Counted from the stretch's first letter, positions 24,653 to 37,919 are shown. The stretch: DNA of 64,000 bases from Sinohyriopsis cumingii (GCA_028554795.2 CM068829.1:131478725-131542724), one strand, 5' to 3'. The notes: generated by a model from the sequence alone, not told the origin. Translations and numbers: made by a program.

Positions 24653-27600
24653 TCAAGTGATCATCTTTCCCTGAGCAATTCCTCTGCACAGAATCGGGCC
24701 ACCTTTTTGTAGATAGACAACGGGCCATACACAATAGTCCACGTGGGTTCCCGGTCTGGTATACGTTTTGAACTCTTCTTTATTGAATGCACAGTGTTCA
24801 TTATCCTGTATCCAGCTCAGATACATTGGCGGGTCCTGCACAGACATCCACCAAATGATGCTGGCACAGTTGTGGGCGAAAATGGACAAGGATACATTAT
24901 GCTCTTCAACACCGTCCAGCCCAATCAACATCTGTGGAAAATCTTCATGAAGAAATTCCTGGGGAACGACAAAAAAAGAAAAATATGAAGTTTCAGTTGA
25001 AAGTGAAAATATTAGTCTGCAGTTAAAGAGACAGAAACGTTTGATTATTGATGGTTTTGTTTATTTCTACCTATTTTGAATTAGTTCGTGTGTTGAAGGT
25101 TTTGGACGAATGCTTTGATTCCAAAATCAAGGCATTTGGCCATTCTACAAGCGTAATAGGATGGCAATGTGCGACAACATATTGTCGATAGCGAGAAGAT
25201 ATTGTACTCCAGAATCATCTTCTTCGTCTAGCACTATGTAGTCATGTTTAACTTCGTGTCTAAATTTTGGCATAAAACACTCCCAGTTATATTTTCCTGA
25301 ATGTCTTAAGATAGAAAAAGATGCAACAGCAACATTTTTACCGACAACAACAGCAACCACAAAACTATTAATATTTACTACATCTGTGTCTGTATTCCAA
25401 TTTATCATACACAAAACATAACAAGTGATATTGACATTCCATTAAAAAGCTCCATCTATATCAATCAGACTGATACCAACCGTGTATCTATATTACGCCA
25501 CGCTTTTTAATTGCAAACTAGTCTCTGTTGTGTGTTTTATGTCAGTGGCAGTGACCTCACCTTGCACACTCTGCGTTCAATTTTGACAGCATTCTGTTTT
25601 TGTCTCTTGGCTAGCACCTCCTGGAACGACGTGCCTTTCTTTGGAGACACGTGATCCTGAAGAATTCAAAAGGCATAATTTATACTCGAAATAAGATGGC
25701 AGTCGACAGGAGTGTTACGTGTTTAGGCTGGAATAAACAGTAACACAGAAAGAGTGAAAACAACAAGCTTTTCAAAATTTAACAAATAATTTATTTCCCT
25801 GGAAAAATTCTGTAAAAATGAAAAAAAAAAAAATACGAACTTACTGTTTCAAGAAACAAATCCAAAAATAATCCAAGAATAATCCACGAATTAAATTGCA
25901 AAAGTCCTAATAATAAAATGTTCTACTGAATTCAACTTCGAGCCCCGACGATGAATCCAACATGGAAGGCGATGACGTAAGCCGTATCCTATACAATGTT
26001 GTCGTTTACAGCTCCTTGTAAATAACACTCCTGTGTTGGAAATCAAAATAAAATTTGTAAGCAATGTCTTTCCAAAAATTCTATATGAGCACTCTTCAAA
26101 TATTTCCAGAGAATAAAGAATCCTTTTGAAATCCAAATGATCTGAAGATAATTAATTCAAAATCTGGCAACAACAAAGAAAACAACTTGATACCAAGAGT
26201 AAAAGCATGAAAACTGAGAAATCTCTCTCTACACATTTCAATTAAAAGTAACAAATGAGTAGTTACGGAAAAACCAGAATTGCGAAACTTGTTTATGTCA
26301 CGTACAGCAAAAATGACCCTGACCCTGACGAAAACCATTCATTTTCTCTAAGAAATAAAAAAAATAGTTGTTTACATCTTAAACCCAAAGCCCTATCATG
26401 ACCTGGACAACAACCAATAATTTTAATATAAAAATAGCACTTTGTTTACTAATTTTGAATCAAGGTCAGTATCCAGGCCAACACCTGGTGTTTATGAAAA
26501 TAATGATTCAGGTCAACCGATTTTCTGGAAAAATATCATCTACAGTGAATAAATTTACATTATAATAGCATATAATAGAATAAAAAGTTAAAACTGACAG
26601 ACAATTAAATTAAAATAAATATGAATTAAATCAGATATACGTAACAGGAGCGATAACTGATATGTGTGCTATGTTTCAGGGGCAGATCCGGAAATATCGT
26701 TTGGGGATGGATCTGTGGGATGGAACCACTGGTGAAGGTCAAGGGGGCGAAACTCGCTCCTGACAATTATGTTTCTGATGCATAATTTTATATCACATAA
26801 ATGTGAAGGAAAATCTCGGAGACGTTGATGCTCTTTCATGTTCATCTTTCTGTTTTTCCTTTTCAGGTAGAGTAGGTGGGTAGTCTGATCCTGATTTTGA
26901 CGAATATAAATAAATAATAATAATAATATGGATACCATGTCGTTGGAGAAATGATCGAATCGCATCCCCTACGTAGACCCCGTGAGTCGAAAGGATCGGT
27001 CTTTTGAAATATGTTGGAGCATTAAAATTATATTAACTTATATTGTTCCACAATTGTACATATCAGAATTTGAAATAAAAACATATTTAATGGTGGCTTT
27101 AACAAGAAAATACAAAAGTATTTCTCACAAACAGAGTCGCAATAAAAGTCCCGTCATGCTTTATAAAACGTATACCTAAAGATGAAAAATAAATAGTAAC
27201 ATTTTTAACAACCAAATGTATGGATTCCCGGGCATGTTATCAGCACAATTATATTAATATTGTCGGTATTTATGTCTTAAGAGTTTCAGCCTTTTAAAAA
27301 ATAATATATAGACCACACGATGTTGATATGGTTGGTTTTGGTGACAAAAGAGAGCACAACTTCAGATTTCAGGTGTTAAATTGTTAATTACAGAGAACTC
27401 ACGTGACTGTGTTCCCATCTGATTTCTTCTTTCAGTCTCTTCAACTCCACCACGGATATCTTTGAACAGTGGATGTAGGCATACTTCAGAAAGCATGAAA
27501 AGATTTTGAAAGCACATACATGCAAGCAAAAAAGGCAATATATGAAAATTACCGCGACTTTTTGATGAGGACAAATTTCCAGTATGTAGATTATTAAATC

Positions 27601-28808
27601 TGTATTATGAGCTTATAAATAATGTTACATTTATTTGGGGAATAAACATCTGAATAAGGTAGCTTATTTGCACCAGAATGTGAGAAAATAATGCCTCATG
27701 CAATGCCAGAACGAGCTATATAAAATAATAGCTACAGAAGATGTACACAAAAGATCTTGGGCGAGTTAAATCGCGTCTCATTAATTATAAAACCTTATTT
27801 TGTCAATCACGTTAATTGATTGATTAATTCTAATACTTTCAAACACTCACCCGAACAATGCGTAGCAGCGCATAAATTATGTCATTTTCAGGGATGTTAT
27901 GACTCTGTAACTCATCAAAAGCATCTCTGTATTCATTGTTGTAAAGATTAATAAAACATTCCGCTAAATACTTTGGTTGGTTTCTTGTAACAAGTTCAGC
28001 TAGGGTCATTGATCTCTGCGGAACTATTTTCTCAGCGGAAGGTTTTGAATTGTTATCAAGACCGTTAGATCGTTGACTCTGCGAATCTATTTCACTCTCT
28101 TTCTCCTCCGTCATACTTGAATGAGAAACCTTTGCTCTAATGGTGTCTTTTGATTTTAATTTAAACGATACACTTGAGTCCTTTGAAAGTTTTGTAGGAT
28201 TTGTAACATATTCCTTCGGCGGTTTAAGTGCATATGTGGCATTTTCTTTTGATTGTTTCTGTGATTTTTTAGCAAAGTTCTTGGACACTTTTTGGGGATT
28301 AGCAACAGCTGTTTGCTGGGAAATTTTGTTAGAAATTGTCCGTACAGTTCTCAAGCTGGTATCATTGGAAAACCCTGAAATAGTTGTACTTGGTGTCAAG
28401 GTGCCATTGGTTACTCCTTCAAATTCATCAGAAGCCTGGACAAAATCTAGACTCTCCTGCCGAACCATGGTGCCAATGTCTCTGCTGTCCACACTGTCTC
28501 GGCTTCGGCGGGAACCGAATCTTCCATAAAGCGGTGAGGTAAACGTTTTCGTCATCAATGATTTTCTTCGATTTGCTTTCCCTTCCTGCAAAAGTGACCT
28601 GAACTGAAAAGCAAAATGTGATACGGTAAAATGAGAAGACAAAACAGAGCTCTTGCTTCCAAACTTGTAATGTTTAAATTTGTCAACAACAAAGACACAG
28701 TTCTTCCACTGAAAAAAAGTTATTTGGTGAAACATAAAGTGTATTATATCTATTAATACCTTTTTATCCACAACCTTAGTCCCTTCTTTTTCTTCCACCA
28801 CCACGACG

Positions 28809-28844
<36 letters not shown>

Positions 28845-30121
28845 AGATGAAATGGCATTTTGATTGACGAGTAAATTTTAGTTATCTTTATTTATATTAA
28901 TTCCTCTCCAAGCCCTATGTCCCCCCCCCCCCCTTTGCAAACGATCACCTAAAGTTGCATAAACAATGCGAGTTTTCGTATACATACTTGTTCTTCTTGT
29001 TCGAACAGCCCTTCTATAATTTGGATGAGCGTTTTGATTTCTTGCAGCGCACCTCTCTGAATGTCTCTGGCGTCTGACCACTTCTTTGCACGGAGTAAAC
29101 GAAGGAATGAATCAAAATAATATGTAGTAAATGTGGTGTACTTGTTTGCTTTGACATATAGCTTATTAAATTCTGTCCATACGTCTTCCAAGTAACCTAA
29201 TCCAAATGTCTCCATCTCTGATAGCGTGCATCGCTTTAAGAAATCCGGGAGCACTAGAAGATCCCTTTCCATAATATCTGTAGCAGAGAAAATAAACACA
29301 CATATAAACTATGCATCATATACTGCGCAAATCTTTCTCATACATATGCAAAATACTCCGTGAATCTTGCAACATTGTTATTTTAAAGAATCGCATGGTT
29401 GGCTTAAACGGATGTGACGTCATAACATTCTATTTTCAGAAAGATATGAGATGAGGTATCTAAATACTAACTTTGAACAAATTTGATCTGTCTTCCAACA
29501 CAATCAAAAGTTCTTCCTTTCTTTAGTCCTTCTTTCTTTATTCGTTTTCTTCTTCTTGTGGTCAACACCTTAAAAGATATCATATTCTTCAATGACTGCT
29601 ATTAGAGACCGGTAAAATCTAATGTAGCTCTCATGTCAGTTTCACGCATATAATAGTTTAAGAATGTAAAGAACAGATAAATCTATCAATATTAGCTCAG
29701 CTAATAGTCATAACCCTCAGTGTAACCAATAACAATGTAACTTACCTTGAATGGTTGAAGTACATCCACTGAGCAAAGAAAAATATATATGTTTGATCCT
29801 ACCAGCTTCACTCTAATTAAAATAACAGGCAGAAGTAAATTCCAGATTTCACCTTCGACGACAAAAATTGTATCGTATGTGCAACTAAGAAGATCTACTT
29901 CAGTTTGAACTTATCGATAACCTTAATATTTATTGGTTTTCTTGTATAGTTTCTTGAGGTGGAATGGTATCATATTTCCGACTTTCGTTACGCCAGTCAG
30001 TGTAGAATATTTCATTCCAAAAAAGACTCTTGACCAATAATGCAAGTTTAATAGAAAGAGTTTCACCTGGGTGAAGTATGGCAGAAATGCCTGACACGGT
30101 TTTGTTTTCTACCCGTGACAT
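24653..30121 (-). CDS. Gene A: mitochondria-eating-protein (MIEAP/SPATA18)-like, complete six-exon model
   Basis: Proposed coding exons (minus strand): 30121-30067, 29277-28988, 28603-27851, 27483-27403, 25656-25561, 24958-24653. All junctions are GT-AG and all phases agree, giving 526 codons plus stop. Start: ATG at 30121 (MSRVENKTVSG). Exon 2 is an all-helical domain (LPDFLKRC.., FDSFLRLLRAKKWSDARDI) shared with gene C. Exon 3 is a Ser/Lys-rich disordered linker ending in LAECFINLYNNEYRDAFDEL. The last three exons form the MIEAP C-terminal domain: WWMSVQDPPMYLSW, then HVDYCVWPVVYLQKGGPILCRGIAQG. In vertebrates this family acts in mitochondrial quality control; the role here is inferred from family only. 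Intron 2 ends near a (TC)n tract (28811-28840). Confidence 0.83.
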
Positions 30122-30766
30122 GTAGAATAAGGTTAGTTCAATCTAAAACAATGTAGTCAATGACTCGATATCCGCTTGTGACATGGATCAGAAAATATTT
30201 GTCTCCATTAAAACAGCGATACTAGTATAATCGCATATTGTGAAACTATTGCTCAAAATGGCGTTCTAGCCAATCTATGTAAAACAAACTGATTATATAT
30301 CAAAATTGTAACTGGTCTCAACTTATTTAGACACGACTTAGAAGAGAGAGAGAGAGAGATCACCGCTGTTTCAATTTTGAAAATATTTTTCACTATTATT
30401 ATTATTATTAAAGAAAATAGGTACTTTTACAAAATATTCAAAACGAGCAGGAAAAAAATGTACGTGGATTTTTACATTCTAGTATTTGCCTAGTTCAGCA
30501 GTAAACCTCTTTTTGTTTTGCTTAGAGCCCGGACACATTTTGATTTCTAATTGGCACCCTTCAAGTTGCATGAACAATAATTTCAACAGATCTTTTTAAC
30601 ACTTGGCACTCACATGAACAAGAATTTCTAGAATGTCAAAGAGTGGTATGTCTAAAAATAAGTCAGATGTGTGTTTAAGCCAAGATTATCACCAACATTT
30701 CTGGAACAAAGACCGTACCAAACAGATCTGAACATTTATCTGGTTTATTTTATCTGTCCGGTCGGG

Positions 30767-30768
<2 letters not shown>

Positions 30769-30817
<49 letters not shown>

Positions 30818-30819
30818 TA

Positions 30820-30851
<32 letters not shown>

Positions 30852-30857
30852 TGTGTG
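30769..30857. repeat. (CA)n-(TA)n-(GT)n near-palindromic microsatellite
   Basis: CA units, a short ATATATATAGATATATG centre, then GT units: the two arms are reverse complements, so the tract could form a long cruciform. Confidence 0.9.
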
Positions 30858-33494
30858 GCCTGAAACTTGACCGGCATTTTGCTTGCCGCCATTGCACCTT
30901 AAACAACCGTGTTGGCGTCGTATTCAATCTACAATATGGATGACAAGAATGACCCACTAAATTTTAAACTCACTTCAGTTAAAAGTTTGAACATTTTCTT
31001 TAAAATGGTTTCAAGATGTTACTCATTTTCACAGAGTACATATTTTGTAGGTTAAGATGACGAAATGCAGTTTAAAGACTTCGTCTCTCCTTTACTCACC
31101 TCAAATGACGCACGCAGTATTTAGAGATTTCACTTTGCATAAATACCCATAATTTTATCAAGAAGCGATCTTGTGACTAGAAACTATGGTAAATATAAAT
31201 AGACCTATATACTGGAATCCAGGTCCAATGCTATTTTTCTAAAGATGTTTTGAGTTACTCCCCCATTACTTCAGCAGCGCTACTAGCATTCCATAAACCT
31301 CAAAACTGTGTCTGTTAAAGAGAGTATTCCCTTATATATAGGTCAAATATATAAGAAAGAAAATGGTGTAGTAATGTTTGTTCATTTTAGCAGTTTTCCT
31401 TTATAAATAAGTTCGATAAATATTTTATTACGATATGAAGAATATCTGTGCTACAAAAGACTCGAGAAATTCTAGTGAAATCTTTGTTCAAAACAAACAT
31501 TTGAAGTTATCGCCCATTTACATGCACTGATTTGTAAGGAATCCATATTACTCTATTCACAGTCTTAAGATTGGAAAATTGCAGTTTATATTTCTGGGTG
31601 GAAACGTTATAAGTAAAAGACAAAAGGAATGATGAAGAAAAACTAGAGAGACATTAACGACATCACGATTACAGGTATTGATTTTTGCTGCAAGTTCATT
31701 TGAAAATAGAAGGACACTCTAAATATAATTTAGACAATTTTCTACAATTTACCCAATACGTGTAAATCCTTTAGTTGATACTACAGCCATACATGTGCAA
31801 ATTAAATAAAGTACCGTTAGAATCAATTATAAATTAATCACATGTGCCAGGAGACAGAATAGGAAACTAAACATAGAATTCAATTCTACGAGTTCTTTCC
31901 CTTTATCATTAATTTTGCTTTGTACTCGGAGACACCAAAATCTAGCATATTTCATGAGTCATAAACAAACTTATCGAGCATCACCGGCAAGTTATGACCA
32001 TAGACATCATTGAGATCACAAACAATTCCATGAATAGTGTTAAATTTCCAACTTAATACCATTATGCGCGTATGTATGTACAGGCTAAACGTCGTCTTAA
32101 CCCGGCAGATGACGTCTTCATTTCGTCGCCTATATTCACAAAGCAGACAAAAGAATCGACCATGCAGAAGTAAATTGATGTTGCTGGTTTTTTTCTATCA
32201 GTGGATTATAATTAAAAGTGATAGATATGTGTGCACATTTGAGTAATCGAGTCCTTCTGGCGGTTCGTAATACCTGGCTAACGCCCTATACAAGCTCCAT
32301 GGTAGGAACTATAAGTACGTACACATGTTACCTGTTGTGGATGGAACCATTATTGTTCGTTACAAGTTCATCTCATCTGTAAATCCTTTGCCATTGTAAA
32401 CGTACGTGGTGACAAATCCAATAAAATCAATCAATACATATCGTCAACAAATTATATCAATGATGCTATGTAATCAGGGCCGGCGCTACCATATAGGCAA
32501 ACTAGGCAACCGCCTAGGGCGCTGATTTCAAGGGGCGCATTTCTCCGAATCAACAACAGTTTTGAAAAATAAATAAATAAATTTCAGTTTTATTGAGGGT
32601 CGTTTTTATCCTGGTTTATTTCATACAGGGACAAATAATCGGGTAGATTCAGTCTGACGGAAACACCAGGCTGACCGGAACAAGCAAAATGAGTGAGTGA
32701 AAATCGCGCGTATACGAAACTTTCAGGACGTAATTACGTTCGCGTGTTTTTATAGGCCACGAGTTTTTCCGTGGAATCATGCGTATACGAAACCTTCAGT
32801 TTGCCGCGGAAACCAAATTGAGGGGGGTAACTCCTTATTTTAATGGTATAAACAAGGAAAGAAATGGCCTGTGTGGGGTATTTAAATGTCCGTCTTTATG
32901 TTTGTTTATTCTTGTCTTAATTTTGCAAATAAAATAGTATCAAGTAGTGCTTTTTTGGGGTTGTGCGGACATTTGAGCACAGAGGGTATGTGGTATGTCT
33001 ACTAGGTTCTTAGCTCCGTTGTGTAACCAAAAGAATGCATTAGACTAACAATCAACTGCACCGCCTTTGAATTTACAATTATGATATCGACCCGATTGCA
33101 TTCAGTGATGTTTCTTAGAAAAACATGACGAGCAGAACTTTCACTATTAAAGTAGATCCCTGAAAAGCCGATATCACCTTATGGATATATTTTTTTACCT
33201 AGGTTTGGGATGGAAGTGGCCAAATCGCCTTTTACTCCACAACTAACACTGTAGCGGTTGCCACAAACAGGAACCATCATTTATCGGGAAATAACAAATT
33301 ACATTATGTATTGATAGATTATTGTATTGTTCTCATTTGCAATATGTACACAGTCTATACAGAATATTATACTAAATCTTGGTAACTGTGTTATATGTGT
33401 GCTACTTTTAAAGACTATTTAATACAATGTGAATATCCATTTTCGTAGGTTTTTTTTGCATCACATGATGGTCTGCCAATCGAAGAACTCGCGG

Positions 33495-33499
<5 letters not shown>

Positions 33500-33578
<79 letters not shown>

Positions 33579-33617
33579 ATGGATGCATGCATGCATGCAT
33601 GTATGTATGTATGTATC
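33500..33617. repeat. (TC)n, (TG)n, (TGCA)n, (TGTA)n compound microsatellite
   Basis: Four adjacent simple-repeat blocks in direct succession. Confidence 0.95.
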
Positions 33618-33957
33618 GGTTCTGTACGAAATGGACATATTACAACACTACGATTTCCTATTATGCGGTAAACGGTTCCTTATAACACGTAACAGGTCTA
33701 AGTTGAAAAGTGACCTCTTAGGACATTTAGTTGTTTAATATGTTCTCTATAATTTAGTCACCATGACTTGGAGAACGTGGCTACTAACGAAAATGACCTT
33801 TTGGTCAGATTATATCGTATGCGAGTAACCACTACGACAAGGTGAACGCAATACTGTTAAAGGAGTTTATAATTTGATCGATAATTGGATTCAGAATACG
33901 AGTAATGAGATGGTTATGTGCTCAGTGGTTTCCTGGAATTCTAGTAGCGAGATTCGA

Positions 33958-34146
33958 GTGAAGAAAATCTTGATATAGAGTATGATTGAAGAAAAGCGAG
34001 CATTGAGTTAAGAAAAGCTAGAATCGAGTTTAAAAAAAAAAAAAACAAGTATCGAGTTAATAAAAGCTAAATCGAGTTAAGAAAAGCAATTATCGAGTTA
34101 AGAAAACCTAGAATCGTGTTGAGAAAAGCTAGAATAAAGTTAGGAA
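33958..34146. repeat. Minisatellite of ATCGAGTTAAGAAAAGCTAG units
   Basis: About eight diverged copies of a 20-27 bp unit. The same motif in reverse complement (CTTGATACTCG..) recurs at 49390-49560, so one copy lies on each side of the Polinton-like element. Confidence 0.8.
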
Positions 34147-35409
34147 AATAGACTATTGACCTTAACAAGTGCGTCTAATAATTAGCCCAATATCGCTTTA
34201 ATAATTATACACATATAAAGAACAGAATAATGACTGCTCTAGGGTTGTATGTGTAGCTCTATAAGCCTCCACTCCCTCTCCCCATCTTAAGTGCCCCGTG
34301 GCCAGCAAAGCCTTAATCTGGCAATGGGAGAAAGTATTGAAAATGAAAATCTCGCTCTGATATTGTTTGTTAAACAAAATACACACTTATATTCTTTTAT
34401 ATAAATACAGAAACGTTAGGTAAGAAGGTATACTGAGAAAAAAGAAACAAAATATTCTGGTTAGAAAGAATGCTGCATCAGACGCACGTGTTTCACGCGT
34501 TCCAATTATTATATCTTGTGTTATTAGACTGATCGTCGATATAATATTAAAAATACCATTATTATACTTCACAACGTCAGATTAAAACGGTTTATAAACA
34601 ATCTTTCTTTCATTCTCTCTTATACGTTTATACACTTTGTGGGAGGTGTCAGTAGTGATGAAGCACAAAGTGAAGAAAGAATGAGAATTGTCTATATTCA
34701 TTAGCATTTTGTTGTTAAAAGTGCACGAGCATTGCCAATATATCACAGAATGGTTGCCGTACCTAACAGAAACACAAGTAGATATATTGTTGTTTACAAA
34801 GAAAGCATAAAAATGATTTAACGTTTTATATTCATTTCTGGCATGAGGCCTTACCCATCAATGTGGGTAAAATTAATGGTTTACAATAGAATTTCCTGTA
34901 CTGAGGTGCATTTATCTACACACACAGACACACACAGACAGACAGAGAGACGTACAAACATGCACAACATACAGATATTCACACACATACACGCACATAC
35001 ATACACATATACACATTTAGACATACACGCAGACACACACAGACACAGACAGACAAACAGATAAACACACACAGACAAACACACAAACACACAACTAGCT
35101 ATTGTATATACATATATATAGTGAGATAAAGTCAATATACAATTAACAACATTTATCTCAGCAAATTCAGATTTTAACAATATTAACTTAAAAAGGAATA
35201 CCATGAACGCACATTATAAACCGTCTCATGTTTAATAGTTCTCTATATAAATAATTGAAGATTTTGCGCAGAAACCATTTTTCTTCCTCTTAGAGTGACA
35301 TTGACCTTTGCCTTTTTAACTAGTGAATCTATATCCTTATTCCTTACCCCTTGGCAACGTCCTTCACAACATCTGGACCGGGGCTGAAGAGCTAACTGTA
35401 TTGTGCAGA

Positions 35410-35925
35410 AGAAATAGGTTTCTTCATTCAATCATGTAATTTTAAACTTTGACCTTTTGACCCCAACATCAATGGACCTCTTTCTTATTCCATATGAAAT
35501 CCATCCACTACGAATGGTTGAGATGTCATGTAAAAATAATGCTATTATGTGGAAACCATGTTTCCGTCGTTTACAGTGACCTTGACCTTTTACCACTTGA
35601 CTCCAAATTCAAGAGGATTCTTCCTTACCCACGTTCAAGCCATCCACAAAGTTTGGTAAACGTAGATGATGGAGAACTAATCTTGAAAGTGATATAGTTC
35701 TTTTTTTACTCCTTGTGCAAGCTGTCCATAATGTTTGATAATTGTGGATGGTGGAGAACTCGAAGTCCTTCTTTCAGTACCAGTGACTTTTTAGCCCGAA
35801 CTCGAAAACTTTTTCAAGTGCAACTATTCACAAAGTTTGGCAACTGTATATGGTGGACAGCTGAATATATTGCACTGAAACCAGATTCGCAACAGACAGA
35901 CGGACGGACAACATGATAACATACT
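35410..35925 (+). repeat. Interspersed element made of about 145-bp tandem modules with CAGACGGACGGACA tail
   Basis: Three to four diverged modules each contain a TGACCTTTGACC-like string, then ATCCACAAAGTTTGG and a TGGAGAACT-type segment. The last one ends in ACAGACAGACGGACGGACA. Modules of this general kind (tandem core plus GACGGACG tail) are common in mollusc genomes, as far as I know as non-autonomous mobile elements. There is no coding frame of interest. Confidence 0.6.
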
Positions 35926-36431
35926 ACGCTAAGAAAATGTTGAGTCCTCTTCTGTACTGTAATACCGTGGAGTGCTCAAGATAAGTTAATCGTCTACATA
36001 TGTACTATAAACTGTATACCGTTCCTGCTGAATAGAAAATTGTCTACTTCATTTTTTTTTTAAATAAAAGCTACCAACATTTTTAGAATATAAGGAAATA
36101 GCAATCAAACGTATTTTTTTAGCAGTAAGAAAACGTAAACTTCAAGCTGTGATAGCCAATCCCCACCTCTTTGTACCGTTAGCTGGTAGTTCATATGGCA
36201 GAACATCTACCTGTGACCCTAAAGACCCTGGTTCGATGTCAGAAAATTATATTTTTTCTTCAAATAAACCTTTCAGTGCTATAGATAACGCCAATCTCCG
36301 TCATTATCCATTTACAGGTTGTACTCCTTATTTCAATATCTGCTTACCCTTTGTCCAGAAGGTTCTGAAACAACCCTGGTTTCATTGTTTATATCAAATA
36401 TTTTGGATGTTTATTAAATGCCTGTGAGCGC

Positions 36432-36545
36432 TAGAGAGATAGACAGAAAGACAGATAGACAGAGATTGACAGACCAAAGAGACAGAGAAACAGACAAACA
36501 GAAACATACAGACAGAGACAGATAGACAGAAACACACAGGCAAGA
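36432..36545. repeat. (GACA)/(CAGA)-rich simple repeat
   Basis: Imperfect GACAGA units over about 110 bp. The rest of 35930-37110 holds no supported gene. Confidence 0.85.
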
Positions 36546-37292
36546 CAGAGAGGTGAATTTATTATGAAACTGAAGGAATACGTGAAAAAAAATATTTACT
36601 GTATAGACCACATGGGACATCCATCGGCCTTTTCCGTAACGTCTACATATAACATCGGCTGTAGTCGTTGGAATACATAGCAATTGTATGGCTTTCTTGC
36701 TTTGCCTCCAGCGAAATTTACTCAAATGTTGCGGCAGAAAAGGCCAATGATGTTTTTAATGTGCCATGTAAAGAAAAGTAGTTCCAAATATAGTTGTCAA
36801 TGATGGCGAATTATATCCGAGTCTTACTTCTACTTGGCGTAAAAGACCAACTATATTCCGATTGCAGCACAGACACGTTTACTTCAATCTTTCTCAGTCA
36901 ATGGTCTCCATATTATTGTATGTACTCCGAGTCCAGATGTTTGGAATCGCTTCTTCCGGGTGCGTCCACATTTCCATCTTTAATATCGGGTACCGTCTTC
37001 AACCTGGTGTATAAATGAAATAGTACACAGTCGATATAACATTTTTCTCGGCTGTGGTAGACGGGTAAGACATTTATGTTGGTTTAATGGCATTTTAATA
37101 CAGTATTGACTATAAGTAGTGAAGTGGGGTACCCTAGGGACAATGGGACTTACCATTAAAAACAGGGTCCCGGCACTCTGGGGACTATGTAAATTTAACA
37201 TGGGGAAAACTGGCCCGGCACTCTGGGGACAATGGGAATTTAACATGGGAATATAGTTTGGGCCTATCAAGGGACAAGGGGAAATGGAACAG

Positions 37293-37324
37293 GGTCGGGA
37301 CCCTATTTTAATAGGGTCCCGACC
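37293..37324. repeat. Perfect palindrome inside left TIR
   Basis: Two 15-bp arms (GGTCGGGACCCTATT and its complement) separated by TT. The right TIR has the equivalent with 13-bp arms (48929-48960). Conservation in both ends suggests a function such as binding of a replication or terminal protein, or a hairpin; this is inference. Confidence 0.85.
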
Positions 37325-37449
37325 TGATGGGTCTATGGAAATGGAACAGGCGAAAATTGAAACAGGGAGGATTCTCTATTTTTTTTTTTTTAAATAAAAT
37401 AAAAAAGGGGTAGGTAATGAAAGTCAAGGTCTTTTCCAGATATTGGAGT

Positions 37450-37465
37450 GGCCCTGAAAAGGGCC
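37450..37465 (-). terminator. Histone-type 3' stem-loop SL1 (left TIR)
   Basis: On the minus strand: CCAAA, then GGCCCT-TTTC-AGGGCC, then ACTCC, and 13 nt after the stem GAAAAGA. It lies 23 nt beyond the stop codon of the basic ORF at 37489-37719. The form equals the metazoan histone mRNA 3' processing signal (6-bp stem, UUUC loop, purine-rich downstream element). Confidence 0.85.
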
Positions 37466-37488
37466 TTTGGGTTTATGTTAATATGCCC

Positions 37489-37719
37489 TTAACATAAAGG
37501 GCATCTACGACATCTTCTTCTTCTTAAACTTCGTCTAACTGTAGGTCCATAGACTAAAACTCTTTTGAGGCATCCTTGCCTCTCCACGTAAATCCTACGT
37601 AGCCATAGGCTGGTGTCGGTCCTATGGACAACTGTCCACTTGGATCTGACATACATCGATATGTCCGTCCTGAACATCATCGTTGACACAAGTGTAGAAG
37701 ATTGAACGTCGGTCCACAT
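37489..37719 (-). CDS. Small basic Arg-rich protein of the Polinton-like element
   Basis: A 76-codon frame starting MWTDVQSSTL and ending in a strongly basic cluster (RRSLRRRRCRRCPLC). The frame stays open upstream to 37815, but a TATA-like TATAAATA at 37764-37771 places the mRNA start inside it, so the ATG at 37719 is preferred; an ATG at 37732 is out of frame. The stop is followed by stem-loop SL1. Small Arg-rich proteins in this class of element and in adenoviruses can be DNA-condensing core proteins (pX-like), but the family cannot be assigned from sequence alone. Confidence 0.6.
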   Translation of the reverse strand: MWTDVQSSTLVSTMMFRTDISMYVRSKWTVVHRTDTSLWLRRIYVERQGCLKRVLVYGPTVRRSLRRRRCRRCPLC

Positions 37720-37763
37720 GTTGAGGCGCCATGAACAGGTGAATGAATGCAGTGAACTGCGTT

Positions 37764-37771
37764 TATTTATA
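37764..37771 (-). promoter_or_regulatory. TATA box for the basic ORF
   Basis: TATAAATA on the minus strand, about 45 bp before the ATG at 37719. It is nearly back-to-back with the plus-strand TATA box at 37884, so the two ORFs are divergently transcribed. Confidence 0.6.
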
Positions 37772-37883
37772 GAGAGAGGAAGGATTGAAACGATTGAGTT
37801 CATTGACCAATCCAAACACGCGTTACAAAATTCAGTCAGCCCACATCCAATCCGAAGAGAGCAGTCTGTGATGTCACGTGGTC

Positions 37884-37889
37884 TATATA
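37884..37889 (+). promoter_or_regulatory. TATA box for the coiled-coil ORF
   Basis: TCTATATAG lies about 31-36 bp upstream of the ATG at 37920. Just before it is GATGTCACGTGG, which contains an E-box (CACGTG) overlapping a CRE-like TGTCACG string. Confidence 0.6.
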
Positions 37890-37919
37890 GATTCGCTATC
37901 GCCTGTGAGCAGTCAATCC

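Larger units (their letters stand above)
30130..35400. other. Intergenic upstream of gene A
   Basis: No supported gene. It holds (CA)n(TA)n(GT)n at 30769-30857, TC/TG/TGCA/TGTA tracts at 33500-33617, a GATCGAG-type minisatellite at 33958-34146 and a CA/GACA-rich tract at 34918-35090. A CAGGGCCGGCGC motif at 32476 resembles a DNA-transposon end, but no partner is visible. Confidence 0.5.
37115..37471 (+). repeat. Left terminal inverted repeat
   Basis: It matches the reverse complement of 48780-49168. It contains internal subrepeats (GGCACTCTGGGGAC twice), a near-perfect 32-bp palindrome (37293-37324), an A/T-rich spacer, and at its inner edge a minus-strand histone-type stem-loop. Confidence 0.93.

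Noticed and set aside
25145-25414. Minus-strand frame between the last two exons of gene A (ends SHIAILLRL)
   Set aside because: It has an acceptor-like CTATCTTAAG and a fair peptide, but no homology to the paralogues; using it would replace the conserved MIEAP exon. It could be an alternative or decayed exon, too weak to list.
26675-26770. CAGGGGCAGATCCGG as a hAT-type transposon end
   Set aside because: No matching inverted end or 8-bp target duplication found nearby; the same applies to CAGGGCCGGCGC at 32476.
36180-36242. tRNA-like segment (GCTGGTAGTTCATATGG .. CTGGTTCGATGTC)
   Set aside because: A degenerate B box is present, but the arms do not form a convincing cloverleaf; probably a tRNA-derived repeat remnant, not a tRNA gene.
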